Shown: positions 28,635 to 38,199 of the stretch, in pieces | How the letters are laid out: the number at the start of each line of letters is the position of its first letter | How positions within the stretch are numbered: position 1 is the stretch's first letter | From: Falsibacillus pallidus | GTDB taxonomy: Bacteria > Bacillota > Bacilli > Bacillales > DSM-25281 | Length of the DNA stretch: 64,000 bases | Reading direction: 5' to 3' | NCBI RefSeq assembly: GCF_003350505.1 | Contig: NZ_QQAY01000001.1 | Coordinates: forward strand, 434,001 to 498,000 | Notes under the pieces: model-generated | The model's input: only the letters and a program-made list of their open reading frames with translations | What the model was told of the DNA's origin: nothing | The model's database searches: none | Translations under genes and position numbers: made by a program

Positions 28635-28667
28635 GGATATGAAATCATGTAAAGGATGTGAACGGTC

Positions 28668-28889
28668 ATGCCTGCATTTGTTGGTGCCGTTCAAGTCATC
28701 AACCTGGGGTCGAGTGGTGTTTTTCATATCGGGGATGTTTTCCAGATACAGCCGCTTTCAAATGCAAAAACGTATTCAGGAGCCGGTTCATTTAATACTG
28801 GAGACGGACTTTCCATATACAACGAACGTTCTTCCACAAACACCTATGACCAGGACGCTTTAGATCAGGGGCAATATTTCAATGTATAG
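28668..28889 (+). CDS. gerPA: Spore germination protein GerPA
   Basis: Small spore-coat protein of 73 residues. GerP proteins act in the inner coat and are needed for nutrient germinants to reach their receptors. The product MPAFVGAVQVINLGSSG, the GDVFQIQP turn and the GAGSFNTGDG segment define the GerPA/GerPF family. First gene of the complete gerPABCDEF operon, behind a sigma-K-like promoter; AAAGGATG precedes the ATG. GerPA and GerPF are paralogues, and operon position tells them apart. Confidence 0.93.
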   Translation: MPAFVGAVQVINLGSSGVFHIGDVFQIQPLSNAKTYSGAGSFNTGDGLSIYNERSSTNTYDQDALDQGQYFNV

Positions 28890-28904
28890 AGATGCGGTGA
28901 AGCC

Positions 28905-29153
28905 ATGAAATTGTATATCCAGCAAACCATTCAAATTCATTTGATAAAAATAGGCTCTGTATCCAATTCATCCGTTTTCCAAATCGGAACGCTTGGCGCA
29001 GTCACTGAGACGTCCAATCTTTACAATACTGGTGGATATACCCAGCCAGCGCCGCCTGCGAAAAAGCCTGGAACAGCAGTCTTGGAGCCCGGTGAATACA
29101 TTAAAGGCGGGGAAAAGACATTTGTTCCTTTCCCTCCTGCCGGCACTCGATAA
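28905..29153 (+). CDS. gerPB: Spore germination protein GerPB
   Basis: 82 residues. The N-terminal half YIQQTIQIHLIKIGSVSNSSVFQIGT is the conserved GerPB core, where an IGxxxxSSVFQIG motif recurs in GerPD and GerPE. The C-terminal half is Pro- and Gly-rich (PAPPAKKPG). It follows gerPA by 15 bases with a GCGGTGA ribosome site. Coat component by homology. Confidence 0.92.
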   Translation: MKLYIQQTIQIHLIKIGSVSNSSVFQIGTLGAVTETSNLYNTGGYTQPAPPAKKPGTAVLEPGEYIKGGEKTFVPFPPAGTR

Positions 29154-29184
29154 GAGTAGTATGCAATAAAAAGGGGGTGTCAAC

Positions 29185-29814
29185 ATGCAAGATCTCTATT
29201 ACTACATCAATCAACTATATTCCTTCATCAAACAACAGAATAAAAGAATGGAAGGATTGGAGAGTGCCATGAAAGATCTTCAAAATGAAATCGAAGCACT
29301 TAAAAATCGCCCCTCCATCAATGTAGAAAGACTGGAATATAAATTTGACCAATTGAAAGTCGAAACATTGGAAGGAACGCTCAATATAGGGTTAAACCCT
29401 TCTGATATTGATAAAATAGAAGATTTTGCAGTTGACCAGCAGACCTCCGCAACCAATTCCCACACTTCAATGTCCCAGCTTCCGGAGGGACTCCGTGAAA
29501 AAGTCGACGAATCCAGCAATGAGTATATTGAACAAGAGCTGCCTGCCCTGATTGTTGATACTGAAGATCAACTGCAAGTCAAACTCGATCCCCAATATCA
29601 CACGATGATCATCGAGGATATCAAACGCCAGCTCCCTCAAAGAATCAGTTATTATATCAATACGCTGAGCGGCCAGTATAACCGTTCTTCAGAAGAATCC
29701 AGCCTGGATGAAATTATTTTCTCACGGATTAAAGCAGATATCCAACAGGCGGTCTATACCTTCATTGCCCAATTGCCAAATGAACTGAAAGGAAAGAATA
29801 ATGATGGAACTTAA
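29185..29814 (+). CDS. gerPC: Spore germination protein GerPC
   Basis: The largest GerP protein, 209 residues. It begins with a coiled coil (about residues 1-42: YYYINQLYSFIKQQNKRMEG then EALKNRP) followed by the YKFDQLKVETLEGTLNIGL beta segment and an acidic C-terminal domain. GGGGGTG precedes the ATG. Its last 14 bases overlap gerPD, so the two are coupled. Loss of GerP proteins in other Bacillus species slows germinant access through the coat. Confidence 0.92.
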   Translation: MQDLYYYINQLYSFIKQQNKRMEGLESAMKDLQNEIEALKNRPSINVERLEYKFDQLKVETLEGTLNIGLNPSDIDKIEDFAVDQQTSATNSHTSMSQLPEGLREKVDESSNEYIEQELPALIVDTEDQLQVKLDPQYHTMIIEDIKRQLPQRISYYINTLSGQYNRSSEESSLDEIIFSRIKADIQQAVYTFIAQLPNELKGKNNDGT

Positions 29815-29983
29815 TGTTGTAAACCGGGAATTATGTGTCAATTCCATTCAATTAACTGGTGTTTCTGCATCTTCCCTCTTTTTAGTTGGAGATGCGAATA
29901 CAATCCAGCTTGCTTCCACCTTTGATACACCTGCAGAATCCTTAATCATCGGACCGTTTGTTCCATTGACTCCTAAAGGATGA
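29801..29983 (+). CDS. gerPD: Spore germination protein GerPD
   Basis: 60 residues, beginning MMELNVVNRELCVNSIQLTG and containing the repeated GerP motif ASSLFLVGDANTIQLAS. Two adjacent ATG codons (29801 and 29804) are possible starts after GGAAAG. It overlaps gerPC at its start and gerPE at its end by four bases (ATGA), a typical coupled arrangement. Confidence 0.92.
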   Translation: MMELNVVNRELCVNSIQLTGVSASSLFLVGDANTIQLASTFDTPAESLIIGPFVPLTPKG

Positions 29984-30363
29984 ACATCACTCCTTTTGGT
30001 CGCCAGTCCCTCGTCCACGATATCAAGCTGAGAACCCTTGCCTTCAGCTCCACATTTCAGATCGGGGATTCCTGCAAAATTAAAGCTGTTTCAAATGTTT
30101 TAGCCATTCAAAGGGAGCGTGAACTATTCTTTGATGATGAAGGAAAATTTGAAGACTATCCGATATTTTCAGAACCAATACCCCTTGCTCCTATTACGAC
30201 TCCTGTCAATGTGAATACATTGAATGCGAATGGCACCATTAAAGTGGGTTCCATAGATATTATCGGGGTTTCGTCTGCTTCCATCCTTCATGTCGGGAAT
30301 ACAGATGATGTCTATCTTGAAAATCGGACCCACCACATCCGTCAATTGAGTGATGCCGAATAG
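29980..30363 (+). CDS. gerPE: Spore germination protein GerPE
   Basis: 127 residues with two copies of the GerP S-S-x-F-x-I-G-D-like motif, one near residue 25 (FSSTFQIGDSCKIKAVS) and one near 105 (SSASILHVGNTDDVYLE). The middle is acidic and Pro-rich. The start overlaps the gerPD stop. An 86-base gap before gerPF has no terminator, so gerPF should remain in the operon. Confidence 0.92.
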   Translation: MNITPFGRQSLVHDIKLRTLAFSSTFQIGDSCKIKAVSNVLAIQRERELFFDDEGKFEDYPIFSEPIPLAPITTPVNVNTLNANGTIKVGSIDIIGVSSASILHVGNTDDVYLENRTHHIRQLSDAE

Positions 30364-30449
30364 CATTTGAACCATTTTACTTCCCAGGAATACAATAAAA
30401 AACATATCCAACAAAAATGACTTTGAATGAAAGAAAAGAGGATAGTACT

Positions 30450-30668
30450 ATGCCTGCTTTTACTGGTCCTGTTTCTGTCCTGAGTGTAAGCGGCGGAAAT
30501 ATTCAATTTGGCGACACGGCTGTCATCTCTCCAAAAAACGCATCCAAGACTACAACCGGATCAGGTTCCGTCAATACAGGCGGATTCTTTTTCACCAATA
30601 CTTTTTTCAGTATAAACGGCACATTGAATACGAGCCTTCTAGACCAGCCGGTAGTCGGAAACAATTAA
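30450..30668 (+). CDS. gerPF: Spore germination protein GerPF
   Basis: 72 residues, MPAFTGPVSVLSVSGGNIQFGD then KTTTGSGSVNTGGFFFTN, the GerPA/GerPF pattern. ATG 30450 follows AGAGGATAG; the upstream in-frame ATG at 30417 lacks a ribosome site. Last gene of the gerP operon, followed by a very strong terminator. Confidence 0.93.
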   Translation: MPAFTGPVSVLSVSGGNIQFGDTAVISPKNASKTTTGSGSVNTGGFFFTNTFFSINGTLNTSLLDQPVVGNN

Positions 30669-30731
30669 AGCTGGCACCTGTGCATCTGCTGCAGCCTTCA
30701 TGGCCGCAGCAGATACAGGTGTCAGCTTTTT
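30667..30731 (+). terminator. Long terminator hairpin after gerPF
   Basis: Roughly 26-bp imperfect stem beginning AAAGCTGGCACCTGT and ending ACAGGTGTCAGCTTT, followed by TTCG and T-rich sequence. Unusually long for the window. Confidence 0.85.
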
Positions 30732-30740
30732 CGTTTTCTA

Positions 30741-30770
30741 GAAAAGGAACAGCCTAAGACTGCCCCTTTT
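30741..30770 (-). terminator. Terminator of addA
   Basis: Minus-strand stem AAAAGGGGCAG / CTGTTCCTTTT (two G-T pairs) ending in four T, just after the addA stop. Confidence 0.65.
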
Positions 30771-30780
30771 CATTCTTACC

Positions 30781-33700
30781 TTATAATTCTAGAATATGAG
30801 CACCGTCGAAAAAGAAGAGGAACTTTTGTTTAATAGGCTTCTTCCATATTTTCCGAAGGGCTTCTTCGTAAAATTCCAATTGCACCCGATACCTGTTCTC
30901 CAACACAGGTTTCGCATCTTCGAATTTCCCTTTGAATCGATCCGTAATATTATCCGTTTTATAATCAATCAAGACCAATCCATCCGGTTCTTCGATGACA
31001 CAGTCGATGATCCCTTGTACAAGCACACTTTCATCAGGGCTATTCCAATCAGTGTAAATTTCATTGGCTGGAACGGCGATGCTGAAGGGGATTTCCCTGT
31101 GTACATTTGACGATTCTGCCATCTTCCTTCCCAAATCCGTCTCAAAAAATGACAAAATTTCGCCAATCGTAATAGCCTCTTTCTGCTCTATGGATAATAA
31201 TTCTTTCTCCACCATTGCTTCAAGCAGCGTATTTAAGAGGTGGACATCAATTCGTTCTCCGAATGGGATATGCTGCATGACCATATGCATGGCAGTACCC
31301 CTTTCTGCCGGACTCAGCTTCTGCTCCTGCATGAACTTCGGTCTTTTCATCACAGGCTTCTGGAATTTCTGCAAAAAGCTTGTATCACTTTCAGCATCCC
31401 GTGTCTCTAACATTCGCTTCAGTTCTGATACCGATTGCTTTGATCTCCGTTTAGCTGCTTCTTGATATGGATATTTCCATGAAAGAACCTCATCTATCTT
31501 GTCCCCGGATGAATCAGAAGACTTCAATGGCTGTCCTTTCTGTACCGCTTCGATCCATCCATCATTTTCACTTTCAGGCTCCGGGAAGATATTATGAAGC
31601 TCTGATTTATGATGCACCTCTATATGCCATCTTGATTCATGTGAAGCGATTTCCTCACTTAGGAGCGGATGAGGGGAACTTCCCTCTAGAAACTCCCTTA
31701 AATCACTGTGGCGTGCCATGGAAGGACCGATCCAGTCAAGATACGACTTTGCACTAGCACGGTCATAGTCTTTCAACAGCCAATCTTGGTGGGATAATGC
31801 TCCTGCCCACTTTTGGATGCTTTTCTCCAGATTTTTTGGACTCGCCACTAAATACAATTTTTCTTTGGCCCTTGTCAATGCCACATAGAGAACGCGCATT
31901 TCCTCTGCAATGGTTTCCAGTTTTTTCTTTCTTTTAAAAGCAATCTGCGGCAAGGAAGGATATGTGATCCGTTTTTCCGGATCCATGTACTTGGATGCAA
32001 AACCTAAATCCTTATCCAATAAATAGGACGCATTTAAATCCATCATATTAAAATTCCTTGAAACGCCAGCCATAAAGACGACCGGGAATTCCAACCCCTT
32101 GCTGGAGTGGATGGTCATCAGTCTGACTACATCCTCTCCTTCACTTAAGGCTCTTGCAGTCCCGAGATCATCCCCTCTTTCCCTCATACGGTCTATAAAT
32201 CGAAGGAAGCGGAATAATCCCCTGAAGGAAGTCGACTCATATTGGCGTGCACGGTCATAAAGAGCACGGAGGTTTGCCTGCCTCTGCTTTCCACCGGGAA
32301 GTCCTCCTGAAAAATCGTAGAATTTTGTATCCCTGTACAATTGCCAGATCAGCTGCGACAATGCTCCCTGCCTTGCCAGCGTCCTCCACGCTGAAAGATC
32401 TGAAAGAAAAGACTGCAGCTTTTCGTTTAATCCTTCTGCTTGCCCTGAATGATTCTTTCTGGAAGCAGCTTTAACCGCATCGTAAAAAGCACCGCTTGAA
32501 CTGGAAGAACGGATAGCTGCCAATTCTTTTTCCGATAATCCCACTATAGGCGACCTCAATACAGAAGCAAGAGGGATATCTTGATATGGATTATCGATCA
32601 CTTTTAAAAGGGAAAGCATGATAGTGATTTCCGTTGCATCAAAATAACCTGTAGCCAAATTGGCATAGATGGGGATTCCAGCTTCTTTGAATTCTTCCAT
32701 GATGACCGGTGCCCATGGCATTGACCTTAAAAGAAGGACAATATCTTTATACTGAATTGGACGGTAAGCTTTTCTCTTAGGATCATAGATTTGCTTCCTG
32801 CTGTCTATGAGCTCCTTAATCTTAGCCGCCATCCATCTTGCCTCGAGCTGTGATTTTTCTAAATCCACAAGATCTTCTTCAGGCGACGCCTGATCTTCAA
32901 GTTCATCGGCTGCACTGCCGGATTCATCCTCTAAATCAATCAAATGAAGTTCGATCGGATACGTTTCATCCTGAGGATATGATGCACCAAGTTTAAGTTC
33001 GGCATTTTCGTCATATTCGATTTCGCCGACTTTCATTCCCATGATTTGCTTAAAGAGATAATTGGTCCCCGCCAATACTTCATTCCTGCTCCGGAAGTTC
33101 ATGGCCAGGTCAATTTTAAGCCCAGACCCTTCTCCTTCCGAATCAAAGGCATTGTATTTATTCAAAAACAGATTGGGTTCAGCCAGCCGGAATCGATAGA
33201 TGGATTGTTTGACGTCACCCACCATGAACAGATTGCCGTTATCCCTTTCTGCTGAAACAAGCTGCAATATCGTTTCCTGGACCATATTGGTATCCTGATA
33301 CTCATCAACAAGCACCTCTTTGAACTGTGAGCGATAGGACTTTGCGGCTTCTGATGGGGTATTCGGATCATCTGAGTCCATCAATATCTCCAGACAGTAG
33401 TGCTCTAGATCTGAAAAATCAACCAGACCTTTTTCTTCTTTTACATCCTTGAACTTTTCACCGAATGTTTTCACAAGTTCAACAAGGGAGGAAATGACGC
33501 CTTTCATTTTCTGCATATCATTCAGAAATGTTTCAGGCTTTCTTGAAAACAATTCATTCCTCTGCTTTTCAAGAATCGTTTTCGCTTTCTTTCTCAAGTC
33601 ATCAGCCGACTTCACCAGATCTTTATTGAAGTCATCCCCCCTGCACGCCTTCGCCCGGTTGAATTCCATCGTATTCATGGCGAGATAAAGCTCATTCCAG

Positions 33701-34536
33701 CTGGTTTTCCCGGCTGTTATCAACCGGTCAACCAACGCCATATCGTCCAGATAATTTTCTGCCCTCGGTGCAGGACCGCCAGGCAGCTTCGTCAATTCAT
33801 AGGCTTCCTGAAGCAGCGACTTAGCCCCTTCAAATTGAAGCAGCAAATCCCATAAAATTGCATCATAAAAGGGAAGTTCCTCAATGGGTCCGCCATCATT
33901 CACATCATACATGGAGACAAGCTCATCAAGCCACTGATCCGGGAATGGATGGGATCTTGAAAAATCATAAAGCTTCCTGACCATGTCTTGAAGTGCTGCA
34001 TCGCTCCGGTCATTCGTGAAGGTATCCACAAGAAGGTAAAACGGTTCGTTCCCTTCTTTTCCATACTCTTCTTCAAATAAATCATCGAGCACTTCATCCC
34101 TAAGCAGCTCTCCTTCTGTCCCATCAGCGATCCTGAATCCTGGATCAATATCAATCAAATAGTAATATTTTCTGATGACTTCCAGACAGAAGGAGTGCAA
34201 AGTGGAAATCGATGCCCTGTTGAGAAGGCTCAGCTGCTTTCGCAAGTGTACAGAAGAAGGGTTTTGACTGATGGCTTTTTCAAGGGCTTCCCCGATCCGA
34301 TGCCGCATTTCCGCTGCAGAAGCGTTCGTGAAGGTCACGACTAAAAGACGGTCTACATCGAATGGTTCTTCTTCTGAAATAATCTTTCCAATGATCCGCT
34401 CAACAAGTACTGCTGTTTTTCCGGAGCCTGCCGCCGCAGCAACCAAAATATCCTGATTCTTGGCATGGATGGCTTTCCATTGATCATCTGTCCAAGTGAC
34501 TGTTTCCGGTTTTACGGGAATTACACTTCTTTTCAT
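30781..34536 (-). CDS. addA: ATP-dependent helicase/nuclease subunit A (AddA)
   Basis: Motor subunit of the AddAB enzyme that processes double-strand ends for RecA loading at Chi. At 1251 residues it is full length. UvrD-type helicase motifs in order: TDDQWKAIHAKNQDILVAA, Walker A AAAGSGKTAVLVERI near residue 35-45, DEYQDTN (motif II) and LMTIHSSKGLEFPVVF (motif V region). The C-terminal RecB-family nuclease has LIDYKTDN with Asp1191 and Lys1193, and the preceding VQGIIDCVIEEP acidic site. ATG 34536 overlaps the addB stop by four bases. Confidence 0.96.
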   Translation of the reverse strand: MKRSVIPVKPETVTWTDDQWKAIHAKNQDILVAAAAGSGKTAVLVERIIGKIISEEEPFDVDRLLVVTFTNASAAEMRHRIGEALEKAISQNPSSVHLRKQLSLLNRASISTLHSFCLEVIRKYYYLIDIDPGFRIADGTEGELLRDEVLDDLFEEEYGKEGNEPFYLLVDTFTNDRSDAALQDMVRKLYDFSRSHPFPDQWLDELVSMYDVNDGGPIEELPFYDAILWDLLLQFEGAKSLLQEAYELTKLPGGPAPRAENYLDDMALVDRLITAGKTSWNELYLAMNTMEFNRAKACRGDDFNKDLVKSADDLRKKAKTILEKQRNELFSRKPETFLNDMQKMKGVISSLVELVKTFGEKFKDVKEEKGLVDFSDLEHYCLEILMDSDDPNTPSEAAKSYRSQFKEVLVDEYQDTNMVQETILQLVSAERDNGNLFMVGDVKQSIYRFRLAEPNLFLNKYNAFDSEGEGSGLKIDLAMNFRSRNEVLAGTNYLFKQIMGMKVGEIEYDENAELKLGASYPQDETYPIELHLIDLEDESGSAADELEDQASPEEDLVDLEKSQLEARWMAAKIKELIDSRKQIYDPKRKAYRPIQYKDIVLLLRSMPWAPVIMEEFKEAGIPIYANLATGYFDATEITIMLSLLKVIDNPYQDIPLASVLRSPIVGLSEKELAAIRSSSSSGAFYDAVKAASRKNHSGQAEGLNEKLQSFLSDLSAWRTLARQGALSQLIWQLYRDTKFYDFSGGLPGGKQRQANLRALYDRARQYESTSFRGLFRFLRFIDRMRERGDDLGTARALSEGEDVVRLMTIHSSKGLEFPVVFMAGVSRNFNMMDLNASYLLDKDLGFASKYMDPEKRITYPSLPQIAFKRKKKLETIAEEMRVLYVALTRAKEKLYLVASPKNLEKSIQKWAGALSHQDWLLKDYDRASAKSYLDWIGPSMARHSDLREFLEGSSPHPLLSEEIASHESRWHIEVHHKSELHNIFPEPESENDGWIEAVQKGQPLKSSDSSGDKIDEVLSWKYPYQEAAKRRSKQSVSELKRMLETRDAESDTSFLQKFQKPVMKRPKFMQEQKLSPAERGTAMHMVMQHIPFGERIDVHLLNTLLEAMVEKELLSIEQKEAITIGEILSFFETDLGRKMAESSNVHREIPFSIAVPANEIYTDWNSPDESVLVQGIIDCVIEEPDGLVLIDYKTDNITDRFKGKFEDAKPVLENRYRVQLEFYEEALRKIWKKPIKQKFLFFFDGAHILEL

Positions 34537-37500
34537 TCCCCATCAACCTCCTCTCTCATATATTGAATGACTTCATCCGGTTTATGAGGCTTCAAGACTC
34601 TGTAGTCATTTCCTTCGAGCGACTGATCGAACTGGCAGACAGGCCGGTATGAGCAGAATTGGCATGGTGTTCTGTCCTTCAGCTTGTACGGAGAAATATC
34701 CACTGATCCGGAAATGATTTGATTCCCGGTTTTTTCGTATATTCTCCGGACATATTTCCTCATGTAATGAAGATCTTCTTTTCCTGCTGTTTGAGAAGCA
34801 GCCGTCAAGCTTCCGTCCTTTTTGAAACCTGCTGAGACCACTTTGGAATTTCCGCTTTCAAGAGCCGTATCCATCATCCTTAGTACTTCGGGATCATCCA
34901 GGATCAGCCCTTTCATCTTGAAGCTTTTAAAAATTTCCTCTTCAATCTGATCCAGTGTAAGAATAGAGTTTGCCTTGACAACCGGGTTATGGACATGGAA
35001 ATAGAGGACTCCTGCAGGTGATGCTTCTGTTCCGACCAGGTTTTTGGAATGCGCGATGACAATGTCCAAATATGTCAGCATCTGCATGGCCAGGCCATAG
35101 TAGACCTCCGTGTAGTCAAGGGTTTTGGCACTTGATTTGTAATCGATGACTCTCAGGAAGATTCCATTTGGATTCTCCGCTTTATCCACACGGTCAATTC
35201 TTCCTTGAAGGGCCATTTTGACTCCATTCTTCAATGTGAAGGAAAATGGCGGAAGGCTTCCATTCGGGCCAAATCCCAACTCGAGGCCGACAGGAGCGAA
35301 GCCACTGACTTTTGCATGCTCGCTCAATACATAGGAAGCCCTGCTGATGACGTTCTCAAGCTTCCGTTTAATATAATGATGGCGATTGGAGCTTAACAGG
35401 ATCTGATGCTGAAGCTTTGGTGCCAGCTCATTGACCGCCGCTTTCGCCAGATGGATACATTCCTCTTTCGAAAGCTTTGCCCATGAAATATTTCTTCTGT
35501 TCACTTCCTCGGAAATCCACTTTAAAGCACCGTGGAACATTTCACCGATATCCGGTGCATCCAGCTTGAAGATATCCCGTTCCTGCAATTTCAGTCCATG
35601 ACGTGCAAAATGAGAGAATGGACAGCCATGGTACATCTCCATCCTCGACACACTTGCTAATATTTCTTCCCCATAAATGGATTTACTGATGTCTTCATCC
35701 AGCGGCTTTGTCCGATTCTGGAAGAAAAGACTGGAAAGAATCAGCATCGCATTTTCTTTCCATTGCGGGTTCTTCATATAGTAATTGTAGACATCCCACC
35801 AGAAACCAGCCATTGGGTAGTGGTTTTTCTTCAACTGAAGCTGCGTGGTCAAATAGGCAATCGCAACATTCGGATGGGAAATGTATTCTTTTTGATCTTC
35901 TTCAAATAATTCAGCTGGATCATTGACGACCAGTTTTTCCGATAAATCGGGAAACATTTCTTTTATCCTCTTGATATATGGAGAAGGCATCAGTGCCCGT
36001 CCTTCTTCGTTTGCAAGGGGATAGGAAAGAATAAGCTGTTCGGATGGAGTCGTCAATGCCTTATAGGCAATGAACTCTTCATCGAGCAGTCTCTTCCTGC
36101 TTGAAGGTGCAATGTTGAGTCCTGTATTCAAAAGCATTTCCCTGTCATCGTCTGCAAGAACCCCTTCTTCAGAAATTTTGGCAGGGATGACGCCATCATT
36201 TAGTCCGACTACAAAAGCCGTTTTGATTTCTGACAGCCTGGATAGTTCCAGATTCGCCACGATTACCTGATCCATCGCTGGTGGAACAATGGAAAACTTC
36301 ATGGACTCCAAGCCTGAATCAAGAATTGTCGTAAACTTTTTCAAGGTTAAGGATTCTTTTCCCAGCAGCTCGACGAATTGATCGAGAAGGTCTATCACGG
36401 CGTTCCATGCTTGATCATGCTCTCTTGCCAGTACTAAGTTTCCTTTTTCCTCGGCAGCCGTCCTCATATTCTCAAGCTTTGCCGGGATATCCAGCTCTTC
36501 TAAAAATAGAAACAGTGCTTCAGCATACTCTTTTCCCACGGATGCTTTCTTCAGTCTTCTTGCCAACCGCAGGATAGGGGCAGAGATGAACAGTCTTAAT
36601 TCATTGATTTCATGCTCGATTTCCCTTTCCTGGTCTGTCTTAGGGAGATCCGAATGCTCCAGTCCCCGGAAACGCCTGTAAATCCATCGGTCCTTGCTCG
36701 TCCATCTGGATCCTTTTATTCCATTGGAAAGAACATAATTCTCAAGGCGGTCCATTTTTTCCCTCAGTTGATGATGATTGCTTTTAAGCGGGAATAGCAG
36801 ATCTGTTTTCACGGCCCTGAATACCGGTTCATAGCGCCACTGGCTGTTCAACACCTCAAGTGTAGAGCGAATCAGCTCAATGAGCGGATGATTGAGCATC
36901 GGCCGTTTTTGATCGATAAAGTACGGGATTTCGTAGTCAAAGAAGATGGTTTCCAGCACTTCCTGGTAGTCTTGTCCGTTTCGCACCAGAATGGCAATAT
37001 CCTTATAGCGCTTACCTTCTTCCATGATAAGGCGGCGTATTTTCCGCGCAATGCCTTCTATCTCGGCCCGTCTGTTAGAAGCCTGCATCAGCTCGACCGC
37101 TTCTTTCTCACCACCATCAAATACAGATGTCGGACGGATTTCAAACTGGTCTTCCAGATGGGATAAAGACTTTTGGTCAAAACGAACCGATTCTCTTAAA
37201 ATATGATCTTCCACTTCCAAGCGATTAGCAGCGGCCAGCCCATACAAGGAGGAATACGTTTCACCTGTCATCCTGAATAAATCCAACTCATCCGGTACAC
37301 TGTTTTTATAGGGCTTATCAAGCGTCAATGCGATGGAAACACTTCTGCACGTCTTCATCAGCTGTTCGATGACCAAATACTCCTGTGGGGTGAAGCTATG
37401 GAATCCATCAATATAAATGTCCGCATTTTGGAGGTACTCTGAATGGCGGATGGAATCAGCTAAAAGCCTAAAATAATCCTCTGAATCTATATATTTATCA

Positions 37501-38024
37501 AATAGCGCGTCTTCGAATTGTGTATAAATGAGTTCGAGGTCATGAAGCTTGTCCGACAAGGATTTGTTTGTCCCCTGGTTTTCAAGCTCTTTATTTTTCC
37601 TGCTCAGTTCTTCGGGATTCACACAGTAGCGTTTGAATTCCGTCAACATACTTTCAACATGTGAGACAAATCCATTTTTATCAGCAGCGCGATTAAAAAG
37701 CTTCAGATCATCTTTCCGTTCTTCGATGATTTTTCTGATCAGCATATTCAGACCGGCACTGCTGAGATGATAGCGTCCGATGCCTCCCGTTTCTTGCAAT
37801 ACTCTCCATGCCAGCCTCGTAAAACTGAACACTTGAGCCCTTATCATCCCTGAAAGATTGGGGGACTGGACCAGACGGTACTCGGATAAGAATGTCATCT
37901 GATCAGGCACTAAGTAAATGATCGGTGCGCCTGCCGGATGTAATTCAAGCTTTTCCTGCATCTCATTGAACATAAAAGATGTTTTCCCGGCACCGGAGCG
38001 CCCGATTAAAAAGCGGATAGCCAT
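34533..38024 (-). CDS. addB: ATP-dependent helicase/nuclease subunit B (AddB)
   Basis: Partner of AddA, 1163 residues. The N-terminal inactivated-helicase module keeps Walker A GRSGAGKTSFM near residue 8-18. The C-terminal nuclease contains LRVIDYKSSAK. The four cysteines of the Fe-S cluster are present: one in MYHGCPFSHF near residue 801 and Cys1121, Cys1124 and Cys1130 in PCQFCSYRPVC, the spacing known from B. subtilis AddB. First gene of addBA; a TATAAT hexamer lies about 75 bases upstream on the minus strand. Confidence 0.96.
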   Translation of the reverse strand: MAIRFLIGRSGAGKTSFMFNEMQEKLELHPAGAPIIYLVPDQMTFLSEYRLVQSPNLSGMIRAQVFSFTRLAWRVLQETGGIGRYHLSSAGLNMLIRKIIEERKDDLKLFNRAADKNGFVSHVESMLTEFKRYCVNPEELSRKNKELENQGTNKSLSDKLHDLELIYTQFEDALFDKYIDSEDYFRLLADSIRHSEYLQNADIYIDGFHSFTPQEYLVIEQLMKTCRSVSIALTLDKPYKNSVPDELDLFRMTGETYSSLYGLAAANRLEVEDHILRESVRFDQKSLSHLEDQFEIRPTSVFDGGEKEAVELMQASNRRAEIEGIARKIRRLIMEEGKRYKDIAILVRNGQDYQEVLETIFFDYEIPYFIDQKRPMLNHPLIELIRSTLEVLNSQWRYEPVFRAVKTDLLFPLKSNHHQLREKMDRLENYVLSNGIKGSRWTSKDRWIYRRFRGLEHSDLPKTDQEREIEHEINELRLFISAPILRLARRLKKASVGKEYAEALFLFLEELDIPAKLENMRTAAEEKGNLVLAREHDQAWNAVIDLLDQFVELLGKESLTLKKFTTILDSGLESMKFSIVPPAMDQVIVANLELSRLSEIKTAFVVGLNDGVIPAKISEEGVLADDDREMLLNTGLNIAPSSRKRLLDEEFIAYKALTTPSEQLILSYPLANEEGRALMPSPYIKRIKEMFPDLSEKLVVNDPAELFEEDQKEYISHPNVAIAYLTTQLQLKKNHYPMAGFWWDVYNYYMKNPQWKENAMLILSSLFFQNRTKPLDEDISKSIYGEEILASVSRMEMYHGCPFSHFARHGLKLQERDIFKLDAPDIGEMFHGALKWISEEVNRRNISWAKLSKEECIHLAKAAVNELAPKLQHQILLSSNRHHYIKRKLENVISRASYVLSEHAKVSGFAPVGLELGFGPNGSLPPFSFTLKNGVKMALQGRIDRVDKAENPNGIFLRVIDYKSSAKTLDYTEVYYGLAMQMLTYLDIVIAHSKNLVGTEASPAGVLYFHVHNPVVKANSILTLDQIEEEIFKSFKMKGLILDDPEVLRMMDTALESGNSKVVSAGFKKDGSLTAASQTAGKEDLHYMRKYVRRIYEKTGNQIISGSVDISPYKLKDRTPCQFCSYRPVCQFDQSLEGNDYRVLKPHKPDEVIQYMREEVDGE

Positions 38025-38199
38025 GATTCCACTCCCTTTATATAAAAATCTCTATTTTCGTTTCTTATTCTCCTGAACTTTCATTATAGTACATCTGGAG
38101 CTGGATGAGAGAGGAAGTTGCTTTTCAAAATGTGGAAGAGCGTTGGTTTCCCTGATTAGGAACTACCTGCATACAATATGCCAGGAGGTGCACTGCTAA

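Noticed and set aside
30781-38024. Many open frames of 60-130 codons opposite addA and addB
   Set aside because: They are antisense shadows of long conserved genes with no ribosome sites or recognisable products.
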